From: JADGOV01 sp963814355
GTDB lineage: Bacteria > Actinomycetota > Actinomycetes > JADGOV01
Direction: 5' to 3'
Length of the DNA: 64,000 bases
Assembly: GCA_963814355.1 (NCBI GenBank)
Contig: CAWFCZ010000016.1
Span: forward strand, 62,001-126,000
Part shown: piece by piece, positions 1-6,249 of the stretch
Numbering within the stretch: position 1 is the first letter of the stretch
Layout of the letters: every line of letters starts with the position of its first letter
Program-made: the position numbers and the translations under genes
Notes under the pieces: model-generated
Told to the model about the DNA's origin: nothing
What the model saw: the letters and a program-made list of their open reading frames with translations, nothing else
Database searches by the model: none

Positions 1-67
1 CCCGCGGCTCGACGGCGTTGTGCTTGAGACACCAGTACCACTGCTCATCGCTCACCTCCGGAATCAT
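1..67 (-). CDS. Small conserved actinobacterial protein, 3' part outside window
   Basis: Only the first 22 codons are present; the gene runs off the left edge. The frame starting at the ATG at 67 reads MIPEVSDEQWYWCLKHNAVE and onward. From memory, the stretch SDEQWYWCLKHNAVEP resembles a family of short acidic actinobacterial proteins of unknown function that begin with this tryptophan-rich, CLKH-containing motif. An in-frame GTG at 55 is an alternative start and would match the usual first residues of that family better; the ATG has a G-rich stretch just upstream. It overlaps the end of the preceding permease gene by 23 bp, so it looks like the last visible cistron of the ECF/ABC operon. No function can be given. 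Confidence 0.5.
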   Translation of the reverse strand, partial: MIPEVSDEQWYWCLKHNAVEPR

Positions 68-719
68 GCCCCCCGCTGCCCGCCCGATGCCCCTTTCGCA
101 CCGTTGACCTCAGACGGGGTGCGGTATCGGCTGGGTGTGTGGCGGCGGCGATGGTGAGGATGCCGGCGACGATGATCAGTGTCCACCAGGTTGTGGAGGA
201 GACGGATGCGGTAGGCGAGGTGGGGAAGAGTTGGACGCGCCGTGCGATCGGGGGAATGAGTGATGCTGCGACGAACGTCACTGTGATCGTGGTGGCGACC
301 AGGATTCCCGGTTCGGCGCTGCTGCGGCGTGCGGCGCACGCGGCAGCGAAACCGAGTAGCACGTTGCCGACTACGGCTGCCGCGAGTTCGGTCGTTGAGA
401 GGGCGGCGTCGCGGGTGTGTATCGCGCTTGCCAGTCCCACGCCGGCCAGCAGCGGGACGGACAATGCGTAGGCCCGCGCTGCGGTACGGCGGATCCGGCT
501 GGTTGGGGTGACGTCCACGATGGCGGCAGAGGGCTCATCGAGGGTGAATGCGGCGGCCGCGGCGAGCAGCGTCGCCGCCGGCCCTAGCGCCACCGAGCCG
601 ATCGCCGCCGGTCCGAGCGCGACTCCGGCGGCGCCGAGCAGGGTGGCACCGGCGGTGAGGCTGAGCACGGCCGGCCAGATGGCCGCGCGCAACAACACCG
701 CGGCGGGACGGGTGCTCAC
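45..719 (-). CDS. ABC-type integral membrane subunit, permease B
   Basis: A 224-residue, alanine-rich polytopic membrane protein with roughly six hydrophobic segments and a basic, hydrophilic C-terminus. The GTG start at 719 overlaps the TGA of permease A (GTGA), the same coupling used throughout this operon. After the second hydrophobic segment it carries IVDVTPTSRIRRTAARAYAL, which parallels LDVTPASPQLRT in permease A, so the two look like diverged paralogues forming a heteromeric channel. With the ATPase encoded upstream it probably makes an exporter or lipid/peptide-extruding ABC-2-like transporter; that is inference from context, as I do not recognise a named family. Confidence 0.7.
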   Translation of the reverse strand: MSTRPAAVLLRAAIWPAVLSLTAGATLLGAAGVALGPAAIGSVALGPAATLLAAAAAFTLDEPSAAIVDVTPTSRIRRTAARAYALSVPLLAGVGLASAIHTRDAALSTTELAAAVVGNVLLGFAAACAARRSSAEPGILVATTITVTFVAASLIPPIARRVQLFPTSPTASVSSTTWWTLIIVAGILTIAAATHPADTAPRLRSTVRKGHRAGSGGHDSGGER

Positions 720-1633
720 AGCGGGATGACGGTACCGTCGGGGCGGGTCGCCACCGGATGGTCGAGTCCACCGGTGGCCGACAGCAGGTACATCGTCGCC
801 GCGACAAGTCCGACGACGGCGAGGGTCAGGTGCAGCGAGCGGCGCCAGCGCGGCTCGGCATCGCGGAGCAAGGCGACTGTGACGGCCAGCGCGCACAGGC
901 ACAGTTGCCAGCCGATGAAGAACCACGGTGATCCCCGCCAGGTCTCCACCTGCCGCGGTTGTCTGTCGAAGGAGAGGAAGTAGGTGCACGGGGTGAGCGT
1001 GCGTACCAGCACGGCGACCAGCGGCCTTGGATATGTGGCGCCCACGCCGTTGACCAGGACCACCCAGGCCCCCATCAGCATGAGCAGCATCGGCAGTGTC
1101 CAGATGTGGCGCACCCAGCGGGCCGCCGCGATGCCGAGCAGCGGGCCGCCGAGCGCGCAGACGGCGACTTGGCCGGCCAGGATGGCGAATTGGTCGGACG
1201 GCCCAAACGCGCCGTAGGTCCATGGCCCGGCCGGCCGTTGGAAGATGAGGATCGCGGTTAGTGCCAATACGCCGGCGGCGAAACCAAGCAGCGCCGTCAG
1301 ACACAGCGCACCGGTGCGCAACTGCGGTGAGGCCGGGGTCACGTCAAGGACCTCGTCGGATCCCTGCGTCGCGCAGGTGAGCCGGAAACCGATCGCGAGC
1401 CCGAAGAACCCCAGAAATACGGTGATGCTGGGAGGCAGCCCGGTCGGGTCGGTGATGGTCTTGCGCAGGTCCAGTGTGCAGAACAGTGCTGTCAGCGCGA
1501 GCCCGAGCGCGAACAACGGGTATCGCAGGTAGCGGCGCATCTCACACCGAGTCAGGGCAGCGAGGCGTGCGGTCCTCGCCAGGCCCGTGGCGTCGCGTCC
1601 GTCTGACAGCACCACGGTGTCGAGGGCGCTCAT
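716..1633 (-). CDS. ABC-type integral membrane subunit, permease A
   Basis: A 305-residue polytopic membrane protein. A cytoplasmic N-terminus of about 35 residues with basic clusters leads into hydrophobic segments near residues 38-52 and 70-85, then the soluble motif SDEVLDVTPASPQLRT, then further segments (about 105-130, 145-165, 175-195, 235-255, 270-290). This is the layout of ABC-2-type permeases that work with a separate ATPase. The ATG at 1633 overlaps the stop of the micro-ORF (ATGA), and its own TGA overlaps the GTG of permease B, so translation is probably coupled through the operon. The substrate cannot be read from sequence; control by an ECF sigma factor suggests envelope stress or antibiotic efflux. 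Confidence 0.75.
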   Translation of the reverse strand: MSALDTVVLSDGRDATGLARTARLAALTRCEMRRYLRYPLFALGLALTALFCTLDLRKTITDPTGLPPSITVFLGFFGLAIGFRLTCATQGSDEVLDVTPASPQLRTGALCLTALLGFAAGVLALTAILIFQRPAGPWTYGAFGPSDQFAILAGQVAVCALGGPLLGIAAARWVRHIWTLPMLLMLMGAWVVLVNGVGATYPRPLVAVLVRTLTPCTYFLSFDRQPRQVETWRGSPWFFIGWQLCLCALAVTVALLRDAEPRWRRSLHLTLAVVGLVAATMYLLSATGGLDHPVATRPDGTVIPL

Positions 1634-1689
1634 AGCGGTTCGGTCAATCCGCTCGCGCAGCTGCGGACGTAGCCTTCGACGATCGTCAT
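1630..1689 (-). CDS. 19-residue micro-ORF between ATPase and permease
   Basis: The 53 bases separating the ATPase stop and the permease start are filled exactly by an ORF reading MTIVEGYVRSCASGLTEPL. Its ATG overlaps the ATPase TGA (ATGA) and its own TGA overlaps the permease ATG (ATGA), so ribosomes could pass from one gene to the next without a gap. It is too short for ordinary gene callers. It may be a translational coupler, a small regulatory or secreted peptide, or the relic of a longer gene. No homologue is known to me. The double overlap is seen directly; the function is open. Confidence 0.55.
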   Translation of the reverse strand: MTIVEGYVRSCASGLTEPL

Positions 1690-2552
1690 CGGCTTGATAC
1701 CTGGGTTGCGGTGCCGCCGCGCAGCAGCAGGTATGCGTCCTCCAGCGACGCCTCGACCAGCTCCGCCCCCGGCGGAGCCTGCTCGGCGATGTTGCGGTAC
1801 AGCCCGGTGCCGGTCCGCCACGACGCCCGAGCCCGCGGGTCGGGTCCGGCGGCCAGCCAGACCCGGCCGGCCGCCTGGCCGACGAAATCGATCACCGTCC
1901 CGTCGTAATTGACCTGGCCGGCGTCGAGCAGCACGACCCGCTCACACAACGCGGCCAGATCCTCGGTCTGGTGCGTGGACAGCACGACCACGGCCTCCCG
2001 AGCTACTTCGGCCAGGACGGCACGCAAGGTCGCGCGCTGCTCGGGGTCCAGCCCGGTCGTCGGCTCATCCAACACCAGGATCTGTGGCGAGCCGAGCAGC
2101 GCCTGCGCCAGGCCGAGACGTCGCCGCTGCCCGCCGGACAGGGCACGGATCCGCTTCGTGGAGCTGGCGGTCAGGCCGACCGCGTCGAGGACGCGAGCGA
2201 CTTCGTCGTGGCGGGTGTCCGGCTGGGTCCATTCCTTGAGCACGGCGATGTAGTCGACGAACTCGAACGCGGTGAAACCGCGGGGAAATCCGAGCTCCTG
2301 CGGCAGATAACCGAGCCGCCGCCTAATCCGTGTCTGCTGGGCCGGCACCGCCGGATCCAGGCCGAGCAGCGCCAGCGAGCCGGTGCTCGGCGGCAATGCG
2401 GTCGCCAAGATCCGCAGCAGCGTCGTCTTGCCCGCGCCGTTGGGTCCGAGCAGCCCGGTCAGCCCTGGACCGAGGCTGAAACTCGCGTCGCGCAAAGCCC
2501 AGGTGCTGCCGTAGCGGCGTCCCACGCCGTCGATCTCGATGCTGGCGGTCAC
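1686..2552 (-). CDS. ABC transporter ATP-binding protein
   Basis: A 288-residue nucleotide-binding subunit. Walker A is GPNGAGKTT near residue 38, the Q-loop region includes LGYLPQELGFP, the signature is LSGGQRRRL near residue 138, Walker B is ILVLDEPTTGLDP, and the switch histidine lies in STHQTED. This is the ABC-2/drug-exporter class of ATPase with a C-terminal extension of about 80 residues. I chose the GTG at 2552 because it overlaps the TGA of the anti-sigma gene (GTGA); the longer ATG at 2807 would run far into that gene. It should energise the two permeases encoded downstream, at the cytoplasmic face of the membrane. Confidence 0.9.
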   Translation of the reverse strand: MTASIEIDGVGRRYGSTWALRDASFSLGPGLTGLLGPNGAGKTTLLRILATALPPSTGSLALLGLDPAVPAQQTRIRRRLGYLPQELGFPRGFTAFEFVDYIAVLKEWTQPDTRHDEVARVLDAVGLTASSTKRIRALSGGQRRRLGLAQALLGSPQILVLDEPTTGLDPEQRATLRAVLAEVAREAVVVLSTHQTEDLAALCERVVLLDAGQVNYDGTVIDFVGQAAGRVWLAAGPDPRARASWRTGTGLYRNIAEQAPPGAELVEASLEDAYLLLRGGTATQVSSR

Positions 2553-3391
2553 AGCCCGGCCCTTCCGGTTCGCAGTTCGCGCAGGTGACGCAGCCGCAGT
2601 GCAAAGACCCCGGCGGACACCGCGCCGACGGCCACATAGGTGATCCGGTACGGGCCATGCAGCATCGCGGCGACCGAGGTGGCGTGCGCCGTCACCAGCA
2701 CCACACCGACCCAGAACCCGCCGACCGCCGCCACCGCCCACAGCGGATCCGTCCACGTCGACAGGGCCAGCACGACCGCGACGAAGCCGACCGCAGGAAG
2801 CAGCCACAGGAAGGGCGCGCCGACGGGCGCTATCACGCCGATCGCGAGCACGATCGGCACACTCATCACGAGGACGGCGATAGTCCGCAGCAACACCAGC
2901 CGCACGCGCGGGTACGGGGTGATCAGCTCCTGCTCAAGTGCCCGCTCGACGCTGGGGTCGTAGCTCAAGGCCACGGCCAGGCTCGGCAATATCGGCGCCA
3001 CAGCGAGGAACACGGCCTGTCCGCTGGATCGTCCGAACTCGGCGGCAAGTACGACGAAGGCCAGGATCGTCAGCACACCCATCAGCCACGGACCACGAAA
3101 CGCGTCGGCCGCAGCGACAAGCCGGGCATCCGCAGCCGACAGCCCGAGCCGGCGCAGACCGCGTTCAACCAGTGACGGGCGCGGGGTCTGGATGGTGGAA
3201 CGAATGCGTCCCCACGCGAGATCCAGGGCCGAACCCTGACCGGTGCCAGGCACGTGTGCTTCGCGGACCCGGTCCCGGCAGCGCTCGCAGGCCAGCAGGT
3301 GCGTTTCGACCGATGCAGCTTGCGCGGCTGTCTCGCGATGCTCGCACCAGTCAGTCAATGCAACATCATCGATGTGCCAATGCATCATCAC
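2549..3391 (-). CDS. Zinc-finger (zf-HC2) membrane anti-sigma factor
   Basis: A 280-residue protein pairing a cytoplasmic N-terminal zinc-finger-type anti-sigma domain (VETHLLACERCRDRV, a His-x3-Cys-x2-Cys motif near residues 31-39) with about six hydrophobic segments from residue 100 onward. It lies directly downstream of, and overlaps, the ECF sigma gene (GTG at 3391, alternative ATGs at 3388 and 3385). It should hold that sigma factor at the membrane until a signal releases it. Most zf-HC2 anti-sigma factors have one transmembrane helix; the long polytopic part here may sense a lipid or act as part of the transporter. The ABC genes follow without a gap. Confidence 0.85.
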   Translation of the reverse strand: MMMHWHIDDVALTDWCEHRETAAQAASVETHLLACERCRDRVREAHVPGTGQGSALDLAWGRIRSTIQTPRPSLVERGLRRLGLSAADARLVAAADAFRGPWLMGVLTILAFVVLAAEFGRSSGQAVFLAVAPILPSLAVALSYDPSVERALEQELITPYPRVRLVLLRTIAVLVMSVPIVLAIGVIAPVGAPFLWLLPAVGFVAVVLALSTWTDPLWAVAAVGGFWVGVVLVTAHATSVAAMLHGPYRITYVAVGAVSAGVFALRLRHLRELRTGRAGL

Positions 3392-3927
3392 GTTCCCTCC
3401 ACCAACGCGGTCCGCAGCCGGACCTTGGCCCGGGACAGGCGCGTCTTCACGCTCGACTCCGGCACGCCCAGCAGCCGGGCCGCCTCTTTGGTCGTCAATC
3501 CATCCAGGACCACCGCGCGCACCACCGCCCGCATCTGCGGGGACAGGGCGGCCAGGGCCTGTCCGAGGTCGCCATACTCGACCGATACCAACACCTGCTC
3601 CTCGGCCGATGGCGTAGCCGCGTCGACGGCGTCCACGTCAACGACCGGGTCATGACGACCCCGCAGCCGACTGATGAGCCGACGGATTGCGATACCCCAC
3701 AACCAGGCCGCCACATCACCTTGACCCAGATAGGCCGACGGCTTCTGCCACACCGCCATGAACGTGTCCTGCAGCGAGTCGGCCACGAGGTCCGGGTCAC
3801 CGCACCGCTTCGACAGGCGGATCGACAGCCAGGGTGCGTGCCGGTCGTACAGCTCGCGCATCGCCCCGAGATCCCGACCGGCGACAGCGAGCAGCAACTC
3901 ACCATCGCTGAGGCGCACGGCGCTCAT
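3388..3927 (-). CDS. ECF (sigma-70 family) RNA polymerase sigma factor
   Basis: A 179-residue protein with sigma region 2 at about residues 20-90 (DLVADSLQDTFMAVWQKP, then AAWLWGIAIRRLISRLRGR) and region 4 at about 125-175, where LTTKEAARLLGVPESSVKTR is the helix-turn-helix binding the -35 element. It is the first gene of the operon and is expected to drive its own transcription. The ATG at 3927 is preceded by TGTGCT and then GACAGT, a weak -10-like hexamer at the spacing used by leaderless genes in this window. The direct repeat GGTTCGGTTG-like sequence further upstream could form part of an ECF -35 element. Family assignment is secure; the regulon is unknown. Confidence 0.92.
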   Translation of the reverse strand: MSAVRLSDGELLLAVAGRDLGAMRELYDRHAPWLSIRLSKRCGDPDLVADSLQDTFMAVWQKPSAYLGQGDVAAWLWGIAIRRLISRLRGRHDPVVDVDAVDAATPSAEEQVLVSVEYGDLGQALAALSPQMRAVVRAVVLDGLTTKEAARLLGVPESSVKTRLSRAKVRLRTALVEGT

Positions 3928-4364
3928 AGCACAACTGTCGCCTCAACCGAACCGAAAAGACTCACCACCCTTGAAATCCGACGATGCACGTACCCCGTCA
4001 GGACTTTGCCACGACCTCAGTCGGCAGGGCTTCCGACCCGGCCCCGGGCGAAACGCCGGTGCCCCGGCCTGCTCGGGCTCGGCGCCCAGCACTCAACTGA
4101 CCAACTCGACCGTAGAACCGTCACCCCACACCAGAAGGGGCGCCGAACCGCCGAAAGGTTTGCGCGAAGTAGATCCGGGCGGCCAACAACAGGACGCCGC
4201 TGAGACCCCAGGTGATCTCGGTGGCGTAGGGCATGTCGCGTGGCGGTAGTTGCGCTGGGAGCGTGGCGCGGTGGCTATCTTTCCTTCCTTGGTGAGGGGC
4301 GGTTCGACCTGTGACTACTAAGGGTAAGATCGGCATCACTCGTATCGACACCTCGGGAGTCGTC
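3928..4364. other. Intergenic region between ECF operon and DUF6458 gene
   Basis: About 440 bases. The part next to 3927 holds the divergent promoter of the ECF operon. A possible 37-codon minus-strand ORF lies at 4121-4234. The rest (about 3960-4120) shows no motif, repeat or RNA gene I can support; overlapping open frames there look like shadows. Confidence 0.5.
4121..4234 (-). CDS. Possible 37-residue single-span membrane peptide
   Basis: The frame from ATG 4234 encodes MPYATEITWGLSGVLLLAAR and then a basic, aromatic tail (IYFAQTFRRFGAPSGVG). One hydrophobic helix is followed by positive charge, as in many small bacterial membrane proteins. Third codon positions are mostly G or C, as in real genes here. 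There is no good Shine-Dalgarno sequence, and the frame continues open far upstream, so it could be chance. It points away from the DUF6458 gene. No homologue is recognised. Confidence 0.3.
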   Translation of the reverse strand: MPYATEITWGLSGVLLLAARIYFAQTFRRFGAPSGVG

Positions 4365-4595
4365 ATGACGATCGGCGCCAGCATCTTCTTGATCGCGGCA
4401 GGCGCCATCCTCGCCTTCGCGGTCAACGCCACGGTCGCCGGCCTGGACATCCAGGTGGTGGGGTACATCTTGATGGCGGCCGGCGTCCTCGGGTTGCTCC
4501 TCAGCACGGTGGTCTGGGGGCCTCGGCGCCGAGTGGCCCCCCGGGCCGACGTCGTCGAGGAGCGCACCGTGACCCGCAACCGGGACGTGTACTGA
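4365..4595 (+). CDS. DUF6458 family small membrane protein
   Basis: A 76-residue protein with two hydrophobic helices (MTIGASIFLIAAGAILAFAV and VVGYILMAAGVLGLLLSTVV) joined by NATVAGLDIQ, and a basic C-terminal tail. This layout, with the GASIFLIAxGAILAFAV opening, is the actinobacterial DUF6458 family; its function is unknown. I prefer ATG 4365 because GGGAG sits about seven bases upstream and the family normally starts right at the first helix. A GTG at 4311 would add 18 residues with no family support. Confidence 0.75.
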   Translation: MTIGASIFLIAAGAILAFAVNATVAGLDIQVVGYILMAAGVLGLLLSTVVWGPRRRVAPRADVVEERTVTRNRDVY

Positions 4596-4596
4596 C

Positions 4597-5550
4597 CTAC
4601 CGGTGCGCGAAGAAGCGCCGGTAGGCCTGCGGGGTGATCCCGCGCCGGCGCGCGAACTGCTCCCGGAGCGCGGCTGAGGTCCCGAACCCGGCCCGCCGTG
4701 CGACCTCCTCGATCGGCAGGTCCTGCTCGAGTAGGCGTTCGGCGCGCAGCAGGCGCTGCTCGATGAGCCAGCGGTGCGGTGTAGCGCCGGTCAGCTCGGC
4801 GAAGTGCCGGACGAAGGTCCGCGGCGACATGTTCGCCCGGCTGGCCAGCCGGCTCACCGGCAGCGGCTCGTCGAGGCGCTGGACCACCCAGTCGAGTACC
4901 TCGGCCAACGCGTGGTCCTCGGCGTGCTGGGGTACCGGCGCCTCGACGTACTGGCGTTGGCCGCCGTCGCGTTGCGGCGGCACCACCATCCGGCGGGCCA
5001 CGATGTTGGCCACCGCCGGGCCGTGGTCGCGCCGGACGACGTGCAGGCACAGGTCGATCGCCGCGGCAGTGCCGGCCGAGGTGAGCACTGGGCCGTCCTC
5101 GACGTAGAGCACCGTCGGGTCGACGTCGACCGCCGGGAACCGGGCCGCCAACTCGGCGGCGTGGTACCAGTGCGCCGCCGCCCGCCGACCGTCGAGCAGG
5201 CCGGCGGCCGCGAGCACGAACACCCCGCCGCACAGGCTCATCACCTGACCACCGCGGGACAACACCCCGCGCAGCGCGGCATGCAGCGCCCGCGGTCCGC
5301 CGTCGGTGCCCGGCGTTCCGGCGCCGGGTACGACGACCAGGTCGGCCGCCGCCAACCGGTCCAGCCCCTCTTCCGTGCTCAGGCGGAAGCCGAAGGCGCT
5401 GCGTAGCGGCCCTCGGGTGGCGGCGACGACCGCGAAGTCGTACCTCGGGACGCCTTGGGCGGAGCGGTCGATGCCGAAGACCTCGCAGGCCACCCCCAAC
5501 TCGAACGCGGCGACATTGTCGATCAGTGCGACCGCGACATTCTTCGGCAC
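4597..5550 (-). CDS. GlxA-type transcriptional regulator (DJ-1/PfpI + AraC HTH)
   Basis: A 317-residue regulator. Residues 1-170 form a DJ-1/PfpI-like sensor domain with the nucleophile-elbow sequence MSLCGGVFVLAAAGLLDG; residues 210-315 form the double helix-turn-helix AraC domain (VSRLASRANMSPRTFVRHF, later IEEVARRAGFGTSAALREQF). GlxA-type proteins are transcription factors, not proteases, and usually control amine, amino-acid or stress genes. The GTG at 5550 is preceded by GGGTGA and CAGACT, which fits a leaderless start, and a perfect palindrome lies just upstream (5563-5577). The target genes are not evident; the divergent 39-residue membrane protein is the closest candidate. Confidence 0.88.
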   Translation of the reverse strand: MPKNVAVALIDNVAAFELGVACEVFGIDRSAQGVPRYDFAVVAATRGPLRSAFGFRLSTEEGLDRLAAADLVVVPGAGTPGTDGGPRALHAALRGVLSRGGQVMSLCGGVFVLAAAGLLDGRRAAAHWYHAAELAARFPAVDVDPTVLYVEDGPVLTSAGTAAAIDLCLHVVRRDHGPAVANIVARRMVVPPQRDGGQRQYVEAPVPQHAEDHALAEVLDWVVQRLDEPLPVSRLASRANMSPRTFVRHFAELTGATPHRWLIEQRLLRAERLLEQDLPIEEVARRAGFGTSAALREQFARRRGITPQAYRRFFAHR

Positions 5551-5562
5551 TCACCCAGTCTG

Positions 5563-5577
5563 GCAGAAAACTTCTGC
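5563..5577. promoter_or_regulatory. Palindromic operator candidate upstream of glxA-like gene
   Basis: GCAGAA-AAC-TTCTGC is a perfect inverted repeat with 6-base arms. It lies 13-27 bases upstream of the regulator start, between the expected -35 and -10 positions, and faces the divergent small gene at 5632. It is a natural site for autoregulation by the AraC-type domain, though this is unproven. Confidence 0.5.
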
Positions 5578-5631
5578 ACCTCGGCTGTTCTGCCACTGGC
5601 AGCAGCCTGTCGAGTGGCGCATGCTGGATTC

Positions 5632-5751
5632 ATGGCACCGTACCTTCTGATCTTCTTCATCGTCCTGGCGATCCTCGGCCCCCGCTTCGGCGTGGATTCC
5701 CGCGACGGCCAGGACTGGTGGTCCGCCGAGCGCCGCAGCCGGGAGCGCTAG
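5632..5751 (+). CDS. 39-residue single-span membrane protein
   Basis: It reads MAPYLLIFFIVLAILGPRFG followed by VDSRDGQDWWSAERRSRER. One N-terminal hydrophobic helix is followed by a short charged tail with the SRDGxDW motif that I recall from small actinobacterial membrane proteins of unknown role. ATG 5632 is preceded by GGATTC and CATGCT, compatible with a leaderless start. The stop codon overlaps the stop of the convergent oxidoreductase gene by four bases. Confidence 0.6.
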   Translation: MAPYLLIFFIVLAILGPRFGVDSRDGQDWWSAERRSRER

Positions 5752-6218
5752 GCGGAGTCCAGCACCCACCTGGTCGCGGAGCGCGGAAAGTCGGCTTCCC
5801 GCCAGGCCAGCACGACCCGCGGGCGCAGGGTGTAGACGCCCTGGGCTGGGCCGGGATCCGGTCGGACGTCGTACTTCGCCTGGTAGGCATCCGCGAAGGC
5901 GACCGGGTCACCGTCGAACGGCTCGACTACCCCCTCGAGCACCACCACGTCGTCGCCGCTTTCCAGGTGCACCACCGCGGCCGGCCGGGCCGCCAGGTTG
6001 CGACCCTTCCGCGAGGCCGGATCGGTGGAGAAGACCACGGCCTCGGCGAGCCATAGGCCCCACACCGGCATGGCGTGCGGCCGACCATCCGGCCGCGTGG
6101 TGCACAGCCAGTAATTGCGCGCCGGAACGAGCCGGGCCACGACGTCCGGCCAGTCGATGAGACCGTCCCGTTCTGCGGTGATGCCGTAGCCGGCCGGCAT
6201 CGACGGTCGATCCCGCAT
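5748..6218 (-). CDS. Pyridoxamine 5'-phosphate oxidase-like, FMN/F420-binding protein
   Basis: A 156-residue split-beta-barrel flavin/F420-type protein. Family features are the N-terminal LVPARNYWLCTTRPDGRPHA (strands and turn contacting cofactor phosphate), PVWGLWLAEAVVFSTDP, and SRKGRNLAARPAAVVHLES. Members reduce or oxidise small substrates with FMN or F420, or bind haem. I chose ATG 6218 because GGAGGTAAGG ends right before it, an unusually strong ribosome site. It lies 31 bp downstream of the E2 gene on the same strand and may be co-transcribed with the dehydrogenase operon, although no direct functional link is known. Confidence 0.82.
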   Translation of the reverse strand: MRDRPSMPAGYGITAERDGLIDWPDVVARLVPARNYWLCTTRPDGRPHAMPVWGLWLAEAVVFSTDPASRKGRNLAARPAAVVHLESGDDVVVLEGVVEPFDGDPVAFADAYQAKYDVRPDPGPAQGVYTLRPRVVLAWREADFPRSATRWVLDSA

Positions 6219-6249
6219 CCTTACCTCCGCACCACTTCTCGGCGGGCAA

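Noticed and set aside
4121..5596. 491-residue minus-strand ORF
   Set aside because: Covers the GlxA-like gene in another frame with Arg/Pro-rich low-complexity sequence. Only its last 37 codons are considered as a separate small ORF.
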